A DNA stretch of 64,000 nt from Phormidesmis priestleyi Ana (GCA_001314865.1 LJZR01000005.1:160162-224161); one strand, 5' to 3'; shown: positions 38,342 through 47,413, numbered from the stretch's first letter. Numbers and translations are program-made. Notes: generated by a model not told the origin, from the letters alone.

Positions 38342-39253
38342 CTAGCAGCTCTTCGGCAGTTCTTCGGCTGTTGTGGGGGCGGTGGGTGGTGGTTCAAGAT
38401 AGATGGTGATGGCCCCGCCTACGGAGATCAGCAGCATTCCGACTAGGGCAATGCCGTTGGGAATTTCGTTAAAAAACAGCCAGCCGATTACTGCCGCAAA
38501 AATGACGCTGCTGTATTGAAATATGCCAATTTGATGGGGTTCGGCGTAGCGGTAGGCTTGTACGAGTAGCAGCTGAAACATTAAAAACGAGCCTGCGGCG
38601 GCGGCGACATAGCCAATGGTGCGGGGATCTAACGGTTGCCATTGCCATAGGGCAATGGGGGCCATAAGTACTGAGCCAATGAGCAGGTAATAAATTGTTT
38701 GGCCTAGCGATGACTGTGTTTGGCCTAGTCGGCGGACGGTTAAGAATTCGATGGCGGCTGAGAGGCCAGCGCCGATGCCAATGAGGTTGGCGGGATCTTG
38801 AAGGAGTTGGGCGTTGGGCTGAACCACTAGCAGCAGGCCCACAAAGCCAAGGGCGATCGCACCCCACAGCTTGAAAGAAATTTCTTTGCCGAGGGCGATC
38901 GCGCTAATGATTGGAATAAAAATGGGTGTTGTGTTGAGTAGTACGTTGGCGCTCACTAAGCTGCCCAAGCTAGCTGCCCATATGAATAGATAAAATCCGC
39001 CTAGCCCAAACACGGCTCGCAGGCAATAGAGGGGGAGTACGGACACGCCAGCGCGAAGATTTTGCCCTCGCTGGGCGGCTTCAATGGGGGCTAATACGGC
39101 TAAGGCCAGTACCAGCAGCAGCCATAAAAACTGGCCTGGCTCAATGGTGGTTTGAGCAATTTTACCTAGCGCACCCTGCACTGTATTGGCGAAGAACCCC
39201 ACTGTAATGAGGGCGGCTCCCAATGTTAGAGACTGCTGTGTAGGTTTGCTCAC
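38342..39253 (-). CDS. EamA-family (DMT) membrane transporter
   Basis: 303 residues with ten predicted membrane segments in two EamA repeats. FGLGGFYLFIWAASLGSLVSA and VLLNTTPIFIPIISAIALGKE mark the first, FQLLLVQAYRYAEPHQIGIFQ and the conserved LFFNEIP the second. EamA proteins export metabolites or amino acids, or move nucleotide sugars; no substrate can be inferred. It is divergent from the NtcA-box-led dehydrogenase unit, with the box only 22 bases ahead of its own start codon. Confidence 0.85.
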   Translation of the reverse strand: MSKPTQQSLTLGAALITVGFFANTVQGALGKIAQTTIEPGQFLWLLLVLALAVLAPIEAAQRGQNLRAGVSVLPLYCLRAVFGLGGFYLFIWAASLGSLVSANVLLNTTPIFIPIISAIALGKEISFKLWGAIALGFVGLLLVVQPNAQLLQDPANLIGIGAGLSAAIEFLTVRRLGQTQSSLGQTIYYLLIGSVLMAPIALWQWQPLDPRTIGYVAAAAGSFLMFQLLLVQAYRYAEPHQIGIFQYSSVIFAAVIGWLFFNEIPNGIALVGMLLISVGGAITIYLEPPPTAPTTAEELPKSC

Positions 39254-39274
39254 CTGTAGATGTTCCCGTTTATC

Positions 39275-39288
39275 GTATTTTCCGCTAC
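39275..39288 (+). promoter_or_regulatory. NtcA box ahead of the dehydrogenase-permease unit
   Basis: GTATTTTCCGCTAC is an exact GTA-N8-TAC match. On the plus strand, 22 bases later, TTCAAT gives a 4/6 match to the -10 hexamer. The dehydrogenase GTG is 207 bases downstream. Being so near the EamA start, bound NtcA could also block that gene. Confidence 0.6.
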
Positions 39289-39494
39289 TTCCTTTATGAT
39301 TGCACTGTTATTCAATATTTAAAGATAACAGCCCTAAGCGTTACCACGGAGTGATTGAATAGTATTGACTCAGTAGTAGCTCAGCTTTTCTGTACAAAGC
39401 TCGGTTTATCTACGTATTGTGGCCTATTGTTTACTTGTCTACGTAGGCCATCCATCCATACAACCTTTTTATCCACACAACTTTAGGAGATGTC

Positions 39495-41081
39495 GTGCAA
39501 GTTAAAACAGCCGATGCAGACCTCAATCGTATTTCGCTAGATCGTGTCCTATATGTGGGTGGTGAGTACCGAGCCGGGGCTGGTCAGTCATTTGCGATTG
39601 TGAATCCGGCGACTGAAGCGGTGATTGGCTATGGGGCGAGCGCTACGGATGAGGAAGTGGATGAGGCGATCGCGATCGCAAACCAGGTTCAAAAAGGCTG
39701 GCAGCAGCTTAGCGCGCTGGCACGGGCCGAAGCGCTGCATGAGGTGGCGACTGAGTTAGGTCGTATGAAGCCGCAGCTGGCTAAGCTGATGACCCAAGAA
39801 ATGGGTAAGCCCTATAAAGAATCTGCTGATGAGGTGGAGTGGTGCGTATCGGCGCTGCGCTACTACGCTGAGGTCGCTCGCCATGAGGGCGGTAAGGTGC
39901 TCGGCCCGGCGGTGGAAGGGCAGCTGCACTATGTGGTGAAAGAGCCGTTGGGTGTGGTGGTTTCTATTTTGCCGTTTAACTATCCTTTGGTGCTGTTTGT
40001 GTGGCAGGCGGCGGCGGCGCTGGCGGCGGGCAATGCTGTGATTGTTAAGCCTTCGCTGCTGACGACTAAAACCACGCTGCTAGGGATGGAGGCCTTTAGT
40101 ACACTTGCGCCGGGACTGGTGCAGTGCTTGCCGGGTGATGGCAGTGTGGGCGCGAGGCTGACGGCGAGCCCGGATACTCACTTTGTGGCGTTTACTGGCG
40201 GCGTGGAGAGGGGTCAGGCGGTTGCTCGCGCCTGTGCAGAGCAGTTTAAGCCCATTCTGCTAGAAACATCGGGTAATGATGCTTTTATTGTGATGCCTTC
40301 TGCGCCGATGGCGGTGGCGGTGAGGGGGGCTTTGTTTGGCGCTTTTTTGAACTGCGGTCAGGTTTGTACCTCTTCTGAGCGCTTTTATGTTCATGCGGAT
40401 GTTTATGATGCGTTTGCGGAGCAGCTGGTTGCTCAGGCGCGGACTTTGCGCATCGGGAATGGGTTAGATACGGTCGATATTGGGCCGATGGCTTCTGAGG
40501 CAGGGCGCGATCGCTTTGAAAAAATTCTGGCCAGAGCGGTAGAGCAAGGCGCAACGGTGGCCTGCGGCGGTCAGCGACCGGCTGACCACAGTAAGGGTTG
40601 GTTTTTTGAGCCGACGGTTCTGACGAATGTTTCTGCTGACCTAGATATTTTAAAAGATGAGGTGTTTGGCCCGGTGGCCTCTTTGGTGAAGGTCGAGAGC
40701 TTTGAGGAGGCGATTGAGGAGGCGAATCGCTCTCATTTTGGATTGGGGGCGACTATTTACACGCAAGATTTGGCCGAGGCTATGCGGGCCACGCGCGAGT
40801 TGGCGGTGGGCATGGTGTGGGTGAATGCGCCGCTGCTAGACAATGACGCAGGCCCCTTTGGCGGTAAAAAAATGAGCGGTATGGGTCGTGAGCTAGGCGC
40901 AGAAGGGCTCGATACTTTTCGCCATACCAAGCTGGTGATGATTGATCCTGAAGCGGCTCCTCAAGATTTTTGGTGGTTTCCCTATGCGGATGCTGAGCAG
41001 TATGGCGGCGAGGTTGCTGATTCTAATGGCCATTCCAATGGTCACGCTAATGGTCACGCTAATGGTCATTCCAACGGTTAA
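39495..41081 (+). CDS. Aldehyde dehydrogenase with Asn-Gly-His-rich tail
   Basis: 528 residues; GTG start, with AGGAG five to nine bases upstream. The ALDH core has SILPFNYPLVLF, KPSLLTTKT, Glu257 in LLETSGNDA (the usual LELGG is altered) and the catalytic Cys291 in NCGQVCTSSERF, then EVFGPVASL and MSGMGRELG. The C-terminal tail (SNGHSNGHANGHANGHSNG) is a tandem expansion rich in His, possibly metal-binding. It is followed after 20 bases by a small membrane protein and then a nucleobase permease, so the aldehyde probably comes from an imported nucleobase or amine. Confidence 0.87.
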   Translation: MQVKTADADLNRISLDRVLYVGGEYRAGAGQSFAIVNPATEAVIGYGASATDEEVDEAIAIANQVQKGWQQLSALARAEALHEVATELGRMKPQLAKLMTQEMGKPYKESADEVEWCVSALRYYAEVARHEGGKVLGPAVEGQLHYVVKEPLGVVVSILPFNYPLVLFVWQAAAALAAGNAVIVKPSLLTTKTTLLGMEAFSTLAPGLVQCLPGDGSVGARLTASPDTHFVAFTGGVERGQAVARACAEQFKPILLETSGNDAFIVMPSAPMAVAVRGALFGAFLNCGQVCTSSERFYVHADVYDAFAEQLVAQARTLRIGNGLDTVDIGPMASEAGRDRFEKILARAVEQGATVACGGQRPADHSKGWFFEPTVLTNVSADLDILKDEVFGPVASLVKVESFEEAIEEANRSHFGLGATIYTQDLAEAMRATRELAVGMVWVNAPLLDNDAGPFGGKKMSGMGRELGAEGLDTFRHTKLVMIDPEAAPQDFWWFPYADAEQYGGEVADSNGHSNGHANGHANGHSNG

Positions 41082-41101
41082 TTATCCACACAGGAAACGT
41101 G

Positions 41102-41302
41102 ATGCCTTATAAAACGACGCAAGAAATCGTTCCAAAAACGGGCTTGGACAATCCGCTGTTACCGGCTGAGCTTGAAGCTCGAATTCATCATTTAGAAAAT
41201 ACTGCTAATCAGGGGGCTGGATTTTCTAAAACGGACTGGCTGTACCTGTGGGGATTGGGTGTTGTGGTTCCGGCTTTGCTACTCATTTGGGGATGGGTTT
41301 AA
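41102..41302 (+). CDS. Small membrane protein between dehydrogenase and permease
   Basis: 66 residues from the ATG at 41102, preceded by AGGAA. The N-terminal half is soluble (EIVPKTGLDNPLLPAELEAR), followed by one C-terminal membrane span (YLWGLGVVVPALLLIWGWV). It ends 10 bases before the permease start. I do not recognise a named family. Its tight packing suggests a small partner of the permease or a membrane anchor for the dehydrogenase; this is inference. Confidence 0.7.
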   Translation: MPYKTTQEIVPKTGLDNPLLPAELEARIHHLENTANQGAGFSKTDWLYLWGLGVVVPALLLIWGWV

Positions 41303-41312
41303 AGAAAAAATT

Positions 41313-42743
41313 ATGACAAACGTAATTGAAAATGCAGCGTTAAATAAAGTCCCTTCGGCGGATCGCAGTGCTTGGCCGCTGATGCCCAGTGAGCGTAATT
41401 GGAGTCAGCGACAGCTTTTTGTTGTTCTGTTGGTTTCGGCGGCGGCGACTTGGTGCTACATCATTGGGGAGTATGTTGGCTATTATTTGAACCTGAAGCC
41501 GGGCTTTGCGTCGATGACGGCGGGTAGTTTGGTGGGGATGTTTTTGGTGACGGTTGCGGTGGTGCCGATGGCGACTCGCTTTGGGATTGACTCAGTGGCG
41601 ACGACTAAGGCTCAGTTTGGCTCGCGGGGTTGGATGTTTGCCGGGGCGCTGCAATATATTTCGATTATTGGTTGGAACTCGCTGCTGTTGATTTTTTTTG
41701 GGAAGTCGGTGGCGCAGTTGTTGATTACGCTGGGGCTGTTGCCTGAGGGCGGGGCGGGATTTGTGGTGCCGCTGATGGCGGCGTTGGCTTGTGCGGTGGT
41801 GTATGGCACGCTGCTTAAGGGCGCAACTGGGGTAGAGCGAATTTCTAATACGCTGTTCTTTTTTATTGTGGGGGTGAGCGTGTGGATGGTGGTGATGCTG
41901 CTGACCAAAGAGTCGGGGGCGATCGCAGCGGCTACGCCAGAATATGCTTCTGATAAGCTGTGGGACTATACCACTGGGATGGAAATTGGCATTGTGAGTT
42001 TGCTTTCTTGGTGGCCCTATATTGGGGCGATGGTGCGGGTGGTGCCGAATGCCAGTAAGGCGACGCTGCCTTCTATGCTGGGGATGGGTTTGCCGGTGCC
42101 GCTGATTAGTGTGGTGGGCTTGGCTGCTTTTTTGGCTGTGGGGACTTCTGACCCTTCTACTTGGCTGGTTTCTTTGGGGGGGCCGTTGTTTGGCAGTATT
42201 GCGCTGTTGTTTGTGATTGCGGCTAATTTGGGGACTGCGGTGATTGGGGTTTATGCGTCGGCGGTGGGGCTGCGCCATTTGCCGGTGATGAACAGTTTGC
42301 CTTGGAAGTGGGTGCTGTCGCTGTCGATTATGCCGGTGGCGGCGGTTGGGATTGCGATTCCGGATGCGTTTTTTAACAACTTTGGGACGTTTTTGGCTTT
42401 TATTGGCGTGATGTTTGCGCCTTTGTGTGGCATTCAAATTGCGGATTATTTCTTTTTGCGGCGGCAAAGTATCAGCATTCGGGCTTTGTATGACCCTGGT
42501 AGTGAAGCGCCTTATTACTTTTGGCGGGGCTTTAATCCGGCGGCTTTTTTGGCGATGGCGATTGGTTTTGGGGTGTATGTGTATTTGTTAGATCCGGTGG
42601 CGTATACTTCGCGCGCGCCGTATCAGTATTTAACGGCGTCGCTGCCGACTTGTTTGGTGGGTGGGCTCTCGTATGTGTTGTTTACGCTGTTGGTGAATAA
42701 GCCGCTGGGGTTGGGCGGTTATGAAAACGGTTATGAAAAGTAG
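41313..42743 (+). CDS. NCS1-family nucleobase (cytosine/purine/allantoin-type) permease
   Basis: 476 residues from the ATG at 41313; about twelve membrane segments. Features of the CodB-like NCS1 group: WPLMPSERNWS before the first span, RFGIDSVATTKAQFGSRGW, GWNSLLLIFFGKS and a late FAPLCGIQIADYFFLRRQ loop. These proteins import cytosine, uracil, purines, hydantoins or allantoin with H+ or Na+. It closes the NtcA-box-led unit and ends 8 bases from the convergent Roc-COR gene. Coding is unusually rich in G- and T-ending codons. Confidence 0.87.
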   Translation: MTNVIENAALNKVPSADRSAWPLMPSERNWSQRQLFVVLLVSAAATWCYIIGEYVGYYLNLKPGFASMTAGSLVGMFLVTVAVVPMATRFGIDSVATTKAQFGSRGWMFAGALQYISIIGWNSLLLIFFGKSVAQLLITLGLLPEGGAGFVVPLMAALACAVVYGTLLKGATGVERISNTLFFFIVGVSVWMVVMLLTKESGAIAAATPEYASDKLWDYTTGMEIGIVSLLSWWPYIGAMVRVVPNASKATLPSMLGMGLPVPLISVVGLAAFLAVGTSDPSTWLVSLGGPLFGSIALLFVIAANLGTAVIGVYASAVGLRHLPVMNSLPWKWVLSLSIMPVAAVGIAIPDAFFNNFGTFLAFIGVMFAPLCGIQIADYFFLRRQSISIRALYDPGSEAPYYFWRGFNPAAFLAMAIGFGVYVYLLDPVAYTSRAPYQYLTASLPTCLVGGLSYVLFTLLVNKPLGLGGYENGYEK

Positions 42744-42751
42744 GGGTTAGG

Positions 42752-45700
42752 TTAGCCGTCGATGAAGCCTTTGATGGTGGCGATGACAGGTTTAGCCAGG
42801 GGATGGGCGATCGCAGATTCGAGGGCGGAGGCGCTGCCTTCTTTAAGCGCGTTGATCATGCGTTTTTTGAGGGTGGGGTTCGATTGGATGGCTTTGATGG
42901 CTTTGGACTCGATAAGCTCTTGGCGGTCGGGGTTGGTGGGCTCGTATTGTTGATCTAGCTGGGTGAGGAGGGTGTGGATTTCGTGGGCGGCTTGGGCGAG
43001 GTCTGTGCTGTGGTTGTGTTGGGTGCCGATTTTGTCGCCGAGGACTTTGTCGCCGCCGATGTTGTCGCCTTGGCCGTGTTGGTTAATAGTGGTGCTCATG
43101 GGTTTGTTTTCTCCTTGGGTTTGTTGTAGGTGAATGTTGATATCGCGGATGCCGCCCGGATACCCGGCTCGATCCATGGCTCGGTCTAGCATTTCTTCTT
43201 CGTAGTGGCCTGCTTTGCCGAGTTCGTCGCGGCGGCGTTGTTGGCGGGTTTGGAGGGGTTCGTAGCCGTCTAGGAGTTGGCGGATGTTGACGCGGATGCC
43301 GAGTTTGCCGATGGGATAGGTTTGTTCGCCCATTTTTTCGAGGCCGAGGAGTTCTTGGTAGTCGAGTGGGGGATGGTCGGGGTGGTTGGGGACGGGCACC
43401 CATTCGGTGACTTCGAGGTTGGTGAAGCTGTTGTGGATGGTGTCAAAGGTTTTGCGTAGCATGGCGAGAAAGGTGCGGCGGGTGTTTTGTTTGCCGCTGA
43501 TGGCGATGAAGATTTTTTGGTCTTCGGGGTCGGCTTTGATGCGGGCGATGTTGCAGGTTTCGCCGGAGTCGGTGTAGTGGAGCATGACGCCGCTGCGCCA
43601 GTAGGTGTCGCTATAGATGTCGGCATGGGTGAGGACGATGAAGCGGGAGATGATGCTTTCGGGGAGGACTTTGTAGTGGTATTGAAACTGTAGGGTGTCG
43701 TTTTGTTTGTCGCCTTCGAGTTCGGTGTTTTTGGGTTCTTCTTTGGGGAGGAGGCCGGGGATTAAAAACTTTTGGGGTTGGCCGTTGGAGATGGCGGGGA
43801 TGGCGGGGGTGAGGGGGAAGCCGAGCTGGAATTCTTGCATTAGCTCGGTGAGATAGGGGTGGCGCTGTGCGGGGTAACGGTCAGCGGGGAGGATGCGGGT
43901 GAGGTCTTGGCTGGTGAGGATGCCTTTGTTGTGGGTTTTGAGGGTGTCGTCGCTGAGGAGGGTGTAGATGCCGGTGGTGACCCAGTCGGGGTTGAGGACG
44001 TTGGTGTCTTTAAGGATGGGGTGTTCGCGAAAGTTGAGGACTAGGCCGAGGTTGTGGAGGAGGTCTATGAGTTGTTCTTGGCTTTGTTCTTGGGTGACGT
44101 TTTGTTGGTAGCAGAGGTTGGTGTATTGGGGGTAGCTGATGAAGTCTTGATCCATGGCTTCGAGTTGTTCTTTTACTTGAAACCAGGTGAGGGGGAGTAG
44201 GTTGTAAACATCGTGGAGTTGGGAGACTTCGTGGATGATTTTTTCTTGCAGATCCAAGATGCCTTGGCTGTTGGCGCAGGAGGTTTCGAGGATGTGTTTG
44301 ATGTTGGGGTATTTGTCGCGGAGGGCTTTGCGGTTGATGTCTAGGGGTTGTTCGTCGCATTTGTTGCCGACGATGATGACGGGTGAGTTGCCGCCGAAGC
44401 TTTGGATGAGTTTGAGCCAGTATTCGAGGCGGTTTTCGTCTTCGCTGGTGCGGCAGTTGCAGGTGAGGATGTAGAGGCTGCGTTTGGTGAGGAAGAATTG
44501 GTGGGTTGCGTGGTAAATTTCTTGGCCGCCGAAGTCCCATACATGTAGGCGGACGGGTTTGGTGTTGACGGTGACGATCCAATTGCTGACGGTGAGGCCG
44601 TCGGTTTGGGATTGTTGGGGGTTGTATTGGTTGTGGATGAGGCGGTTGATGAGGGAGGTTTTGCCGACGCTGCCCTGGCCGATGAGGAGAAGTTTGGCTT
44701 CGTTGAGCTGGCGTTTTTCGCCGCTGTGCATTTCGCGCAGGTAGCGGAATATTTTGTTGGTAGAGCCGGGGGCTTGGCTTACATCTGGCGGGCCGAGGAT
44801 TTCTGTAGAAATGGGAAGGGGATTGTTGCGAAGGTCAAGCTTTGTGAGCTGAGACAACTGTGTTAGGGCGATAGGAATTTCGTTGATTTTGTTGTTTTCA
44901 AGGTCAAGCGTAGTGAGGTTGGAGAGCTGCGCGATTGCCTCCGGTATCTCAGTGATTTGATTGCTATAGAGGTAAAGCTCCGTGAGGTTGGAGAGCTGCG
45001 CGATCGCCTCCGGCATCTCGGTGATTTGATTGCTATGGAGGTAAAGCTGCGTGAGGTTGGAGAGCTGCGCGATCGCCTCCGGTATCTCGGTGATTTGATT
45101 GCTATGGAGGAAAAGCGTAGAGAGGTTGGAGAGCTGCGCGATCGCCGCTGGTATCTCGGTGATTTGATTGCTAGAGAGGCCAAGCTGCGTGAGGTTGGAG
45201 AGCTGCGCGATCGCCTCCGGTATCTCGGTGATTTGATTGCTATAGAGGTAAAGCTCTGTGAGGTTGGAGAGCTGCGCGATCGCCTCCGGTATCTCGGTGA
45301 TTTGATTGCTATAGAGGTAAAGCTCTGTGAGGTTGGAGAGCTGCGCGATCGCTGCTGGTATCTCTGTGATTTGATTGCTAGAGAGGCCAAGCATAGAGAG
45401 GTTGGAGAGCTGCGCGATCGCCTCCGGTATCTTGGTGATTTGATTGCTAGAGAGGTAAAGCTTTGTGAGGTTGGAGAGCTGCGCGATCGCCGCTGGTATC
45501 TCGGTGATTTGATTGCTATCGAGGGAAAGCGTAGAGAGGTTGGAGAGCTGCGCGATCGCCTCCGGTATCTCGGTGATTTGATTGCTAGAGAGGTAAAGCG
45601 TAGTGAGGTTGGAGAGCTGCGCGATCGCCTCCGGTATCTCGGTGATTTGATTGCTAGAGAGGTAAAGCTTTGTGAGGTTGGAGAGCTGCGCGATCGCCTC

Positions 45701-46291
45701 CGGTATCTCGGTGATTTGATTGCTATGGAGATTAAGCGTAGAAAGGTTGGAGAGCTGCGCGATCGCTTCCGGTATCTCGGTGATTTGATTGCTATTGAGA
45801 GAAAGCTCGGTGAGATTGGTTAAATGCGTTATTACAGCAGGTATTTCAGTAATTTGATTGCCGTCAAAGTCAAGCTCAGTGAGATTCGTCAAATACACGA
45901 TCATTGCTGGAACCTTAGTAAGGCTACAGCAAAGAAGTTTTAGCTTTTCTAAGCTGCTTAGCTCCCATAAAAAAGACGGAAAGCTAACCCACCGGTTACC
46001 GCTGAGATCTAACACTTTCAAGTGAGTGAGCGCTTTCAATTCAGGTGGCAGCGTTGTAAGCGCATTGCCCATCACAATAGGCATCCACTGGTCGTTTTCC
46101 TGCTTCCATCCGGCTCGACCCTCTGGCCCTTTCTGCTCAAAGTCCTGCTTGCCGAGTATTAACGTTTCTAGCTGCGTCAGCTTTCCAATCTGGGGCGGCA
46201 GCTCGGTGAGCCCTTTGCCGGATAGATCTAATTCCGTCCAGCCTTCTGCGGCGGCTTGGTCTATCAGCGCTATTAGCTCGGTTTGAGTCAT
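42752..46291 (-). CDS. LRR-Roc-COR (ROCO) family GTPase
   Basis: 1179 residues from the ATG at 46291 (MTQTELIALIDQAAAEGWTE), the usual start of this family; an open frame continues 149 codons upstream through a repeat tract and is probably not translated. About fifteen 23-residue leucine-rich repeats fill residues 15-500, twelve nearly identical (NQITEIPEAIAQLSNL). The Roc GTPase follows with GQGSVGKTS (Lys544), DFGGQE and NKCD; then a COR domain (about 690-900). The C-terminus has GQGDNIGGDKVLGDKIG and a helical end seen in several cyanobacterial signalling proteins. Bacterial ROCO proteins are nucleotide-dependent switches; no kinase is attached here. Confidence 0.88.
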   Translation of the reverse strand: MTQTELIALIDQAAAEGWTELDLSGKGLTELPPQIGKLTQLETLILGKQDFEQKGPEGRAGWKQENDQWMPIVMGNALTTLPPELKALTHLKVLDLSGNRWVSFPSFLWELSSLEKLKLLCCSLTKVPAMIVYLTNLTELDFDGNQITEIPAVITHLTNLTELSLNSNQITEIPEAIAQLSNLSTLNLHSNQITEIPEAIAQLSNLTKLYLSSNQITEIPEAIAQLSNLTTLYLSSNQITEIPEAIAQLSNLSTLSLDSNQITEIPAAIAQLSNLTKLYLSSNQITKIPEAIAQLSNLSMLGLSSNQITEIPAAIAQLSNLTELYLYSNQITEIPEAIAQLSNLTELYLYSNQITEIPEAIAQLSNLTQLGLSSNQITEIPAAIAQLSNLSTLFLHSNQITEIPEAIAQLSNLTQLYLHSNQITEMPEAIAQLSNLTELYLYSNQITEIPEAIAQLSNLTTLDLENNKINEIPIALTQLSQLTKLDLRNNPLPISTEILGPPDVSQAPGSTNKIFRYLREMHSGEKRQLNEAKLLLIGQGSVGKTSLINRLIHNQYNPQQSQTDGLTVSNWIVTVNTKPVRLHVWDFGGQEIYHATHQFFLTKRSLYILTCNCRTSEDENRLEYWLKLIQSFGGNSPVIIVGNKCDEQPLDINRKALRDKYPNIKHILETSCANSQGILDLQEKIIHEVSQLHDVYNLLPLTWFQVKEQLEAMDQDFISYPQYTNLCYQQNVTQEQSQEQLIDLLHNLGLVLNFREHPILKDTNVLNPDWVTTGIYTLLSDDTLKTHNKGILTSQDLTRILPADRYPAQRHPYLTELMQEFQLGFPLTPAIPAISNGQPQKFLIPGLLPKEEPKNTELEGDKQNDTLQFQYHYKVLPESIISRFIVLTHADIYSDTYWRSGVMLHYTDSGETCNIARIKADPEDQKIFIAISGKQNTRRTFLAMLRKTFDTIHNSFTNLEVTEWVPVPNHPDHPPLDYQELLGLEKMGEQTYPIGKLGIRVNIRQLLDGYEPLQTRQQRRRDELGKAGHYEEEMLDRAMDRAGYPGGIRDINIHLQQTQGENKPMSTTINQHGQGDNIGGDKVLGDKIGTQHNHSTDLAQAAHEIHTLLTQLDQQYEPTNPDRQELIESKAIKAIQSNPTLKKRMINALKEGSASALESAIAHPLAKPVIATIKGFIDG

Positions 46292-46395
46292 GCTGGTAAG
46301 GATAAGTGACGAAATGCCTTTATTCTGCCAGAGGGCACCCATCCTGGCTAGCATAAAGCACTCTGATACTTGATACGCATTTAAAAAACTTGCTC

Positions 46396-46542
46396 CAGGG
46401 TTCTCTGAAGGCTTCACAGGGTTCTCTGAAGGCTTCACAAGGTTCCCTGAAGGCTTCACAGGGTTCTCTGAAGGCTTCACAGGGTTCTCTGAAAGCTTCA
46501 CAAGGTTCCCTGAAGGCTTCACAAGGTTCCCTGTGAAGCGAT
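46396..46542. repeat. Seven 21-bp tandem repeats upstream of the ROCO start
   Basis: Units of the type CAGGGTTCTCTGAAGGCTTCA repeat seven times with few changes. They keep the minus frame open (KPSENPV units), but this lies upstream of the conserved start codon, so it is more likely a non-coding tract in the leader or promoter. Confidence 0.75.
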
Positions 46543-46623
46543 CTGACTGGTCATTACTGAGTAACGGCAACCCTTTTGCCTGCGCGCACTTCCCTGTGAG
46601 CACTTTCCTGTGCGCGATGCGAT

Positions 46624-46717
46624 CCCCAATTCTGGGGCTCTGAGGCAAGACGTTCAACACCTTTCTGGAAGGGCGATCTAAGTATTTTGAATTCGCGATC
46701 TCCCCCGAATTCGGGGG
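46624..46717. promoter_or_regulatory. Two GC-capped palindromes around AATT cores
   Basis: CCCCAATTCTGGGG at 46624-46637 and the perfect CCCCCGAATTCGGGGG at 46702-46717 lie 64 bases apart upstream of the ROCO gene. They could form stem-loops or be dispersed genomic palindromes. The rest of the 46292-47000 spacer shows no gene. Confidence 0.5.
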
Positions 46718-47000
46718 CCGGGGGGCGAGTGCAAGCACTAGGTTTGATCGTCAGTTAAATAAAACCTAACTTACTTACAGTACTCAACATGAAAGGTCGC
46801 CAATTTGTACAACCTTCCTTGCTTTCCCCACAATTTCCCCACAATTACTGAGACCTAACAATCAAAAGTTCTCATAATTCATTAATCACACATAGAAACC
46901 TAAGTGACAAAAAGGACATTCTAAGACTGTTCCAACTTAAGCTCAACTGATGGAACAGGCTTAATAAACACACCTTTTCGCCTATAAGGAGGCACCTACC

Positions 47001-47384
47001 ATGGCTCGTCAAAAACGCAGCTCTCGAATCTTAGACCAAGCGGCCCGTCGCCTTTCGGGACTCAAAGCCGTTGATGAAAAAATTGTATTAGATGGCGGCT
47101 ACTCAGCCGCAGGCTACAGCAAAGCAATTGATGCGCTGCGCAATACCCTAGATAACTACAACACCGCTCTTTCTACAGTAGATGCGCTGTATGTTGACAT
47201 CGCCAAGGCAGAGCAAACGGTCGCTAACTATTCTGAACAGGTGCTGACTGGTGTAGCTGCCCGGTTTGGTAAAGACAGTCAGCAATATAAGGCAACGGGC
47301 GGTATCAGAAAGAGCGATCGCAAGCGTCCTAGCCGCAAAGCAACCCCAGAAGCCAGAACCGCAGAAGCCAGCGCAGCCTGCTAA
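47001..47384 (+). CDS. Small basic conserved protein of unknown function
   Basis: 127 residues with a very strong ribosome site (AAGGAGG, nine bases upstream). The protein is largely helical (LDQAARRLSGLKAVDEKI; AIDALRNTLDNYNTALS) and ends in a basic, disordered tail (GGIRKSDRKRPSRK) with an Ala-rich end. Similar short cyanobacterial proteins are known to me only as hypothetical. The basic tail might bind nucleic acid. A terminator follows 29 bases after the stop. Confidence 0.75.
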   Translation: MARQKRSSRILDQAARRLSGLKAVDEKIVLDGGYSAAGYSKAIDALRNTLDNYNTALSTVDALYVDIAKAEQTVANYSEQVLTGVAARFGKDSQQYKATGGIRKSDRKRPSRKATPEARTAEASAAC

Positions 47385-47413
47385 TACACCAATAATGCGC
47401 CAATAGTTAAAGC

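Noticed and set aside
44957..45823. Long plus-strand frame with REVGELRDRLRYLGDLIA repeats
   Set aside because: It is the antisense shadow of the 69-bp leucine-rich repeats of the minus-strand ROCO gene, which has a full domain structure.
46292..46738. 149-codon N-terminal extension of the ROCO gene
   Set aside because: It consists largely of a 21-bp repeat and GC-rich palindromes; the family start is at 46291. Kept only as a repeat feature.
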